From assembly GCF_014205835.1 (NCBI RefSeq), contig NZ_JACHCQ010000040.1, forward strand, positions 1-53,086: 53,086 nt of DNA, written 5' to 3'. A program made the translations under genes and the position numbers. This DNA is from Pedobacter sp. AK013 (GTDB lineage Bacteria; Bacteroidota; Bacteroidia; Sphingobacteriales; Sphingobacteriaceae). Positions 52,972 to 53,086 of the stretch are shown here, one piece after another; positions within the stretch are counted from its first letter, which is position 1, and the number at the start of each line of letters is the position of its first letter. The notes beneath the pieces are model-generated. The model saw nothing but the letters and a program-made list of their open reading frames with translations. It made no database searches and was not told the origin of the DNA.

Positions 52972-53086
52972 CTGCCTGGAATGGTCCTGTACTCAGAGAA
53001 CTTAATGAGCTTAACTTCTTAATGGCAAGAAGGACATCGTCCATTTTCATTTGTAATAGTTATAAACGAAGAAAACCCTTCAACAT

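Noticed and set aside
52819..53050. Two overlapping frames on opposite strands at the window end
   Set aside because: Both are read through repeat copy D and have no supporting features.

Overview
The window looks like a chromosomal segment of a Bacteroidota bacterium, most likely Sphingobacteriaceae (Pedobacter-like). The basis is two SusC/SusD pairs with FecI/FecR-type regulators, promoters with the Bacteroidota -7 box TAnnTTTG, a PafA-type phosphatase, a fused IcmF mutase, an HU/SPOR protein, and several families of intergenic palindromic repeats. No tRNA, rRNA or CRISPR array was seen.

Layout. 1-7087: a candidate small RNA, rpsA, a GH20 hexosaminidase, two small genes and the pyrR-pyrB operon. 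7113-11390: an eroded array on the minus strand. It holds at least three, probably four, modules of a toxin C-terminal remnant followed by an envelope-protein (immunity-like) gene, most of them broken by frameshifts or stops, and it abuts a left-truncated ISL3-type insertion sequence. 11629-17043: a TPR protein plus an outer-membrane protein operon and a frameshifted exported protein. 17127-20559: an ECF sigma factor overlapping a membrane-anchored protein with an outer-membrane-barrel-like C-terminus, then a methyltransferase and a small membrane protein.

20648-35024 is a glycan-uptake region: sigma, FecR, SusC with an STN signalling domain and SusD on the minus strand; a ROK kinase, a second SusC/SusD pair and an EndoH-like GH18 lipoprotein with a LamG domain on the plus strand. 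An identical 12-mer (TGTAGGCAATTT) lies upstream of fecR, of the ROK gene and of the second susC. This suggests one ECF-sigma regulon in which an STN-bearing SusC senses substrate and switches on a separate importer plus a kinase. The EndoH-like enzyme suggests chitobiose-core (N-glycan-type) substrates, but that is inference.

35423-42690: an HU/SPOR protein, ExbB, ExbD and a TonB-like protein in an overlapping operon, a beta-helix/DNRLRE lipoprotein on the opposite strand, and folC. 42770-53086: a ricin-lectin lipoprotein, a PafA phosphatase behind a pair of LacI-type operator-like sites, a VOC protein, IcmF (carrying an in-frame palindromic repeat insertion), a PqqB-like hydrolase and an acyl-ACP desaturase.

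Most interesting: the candidate sigma regulon, the decayed toxin/immunity array, the repeat inserted in IcmF, a four-copy dispersed repeat family, the operator pair and the candidate small RNA.
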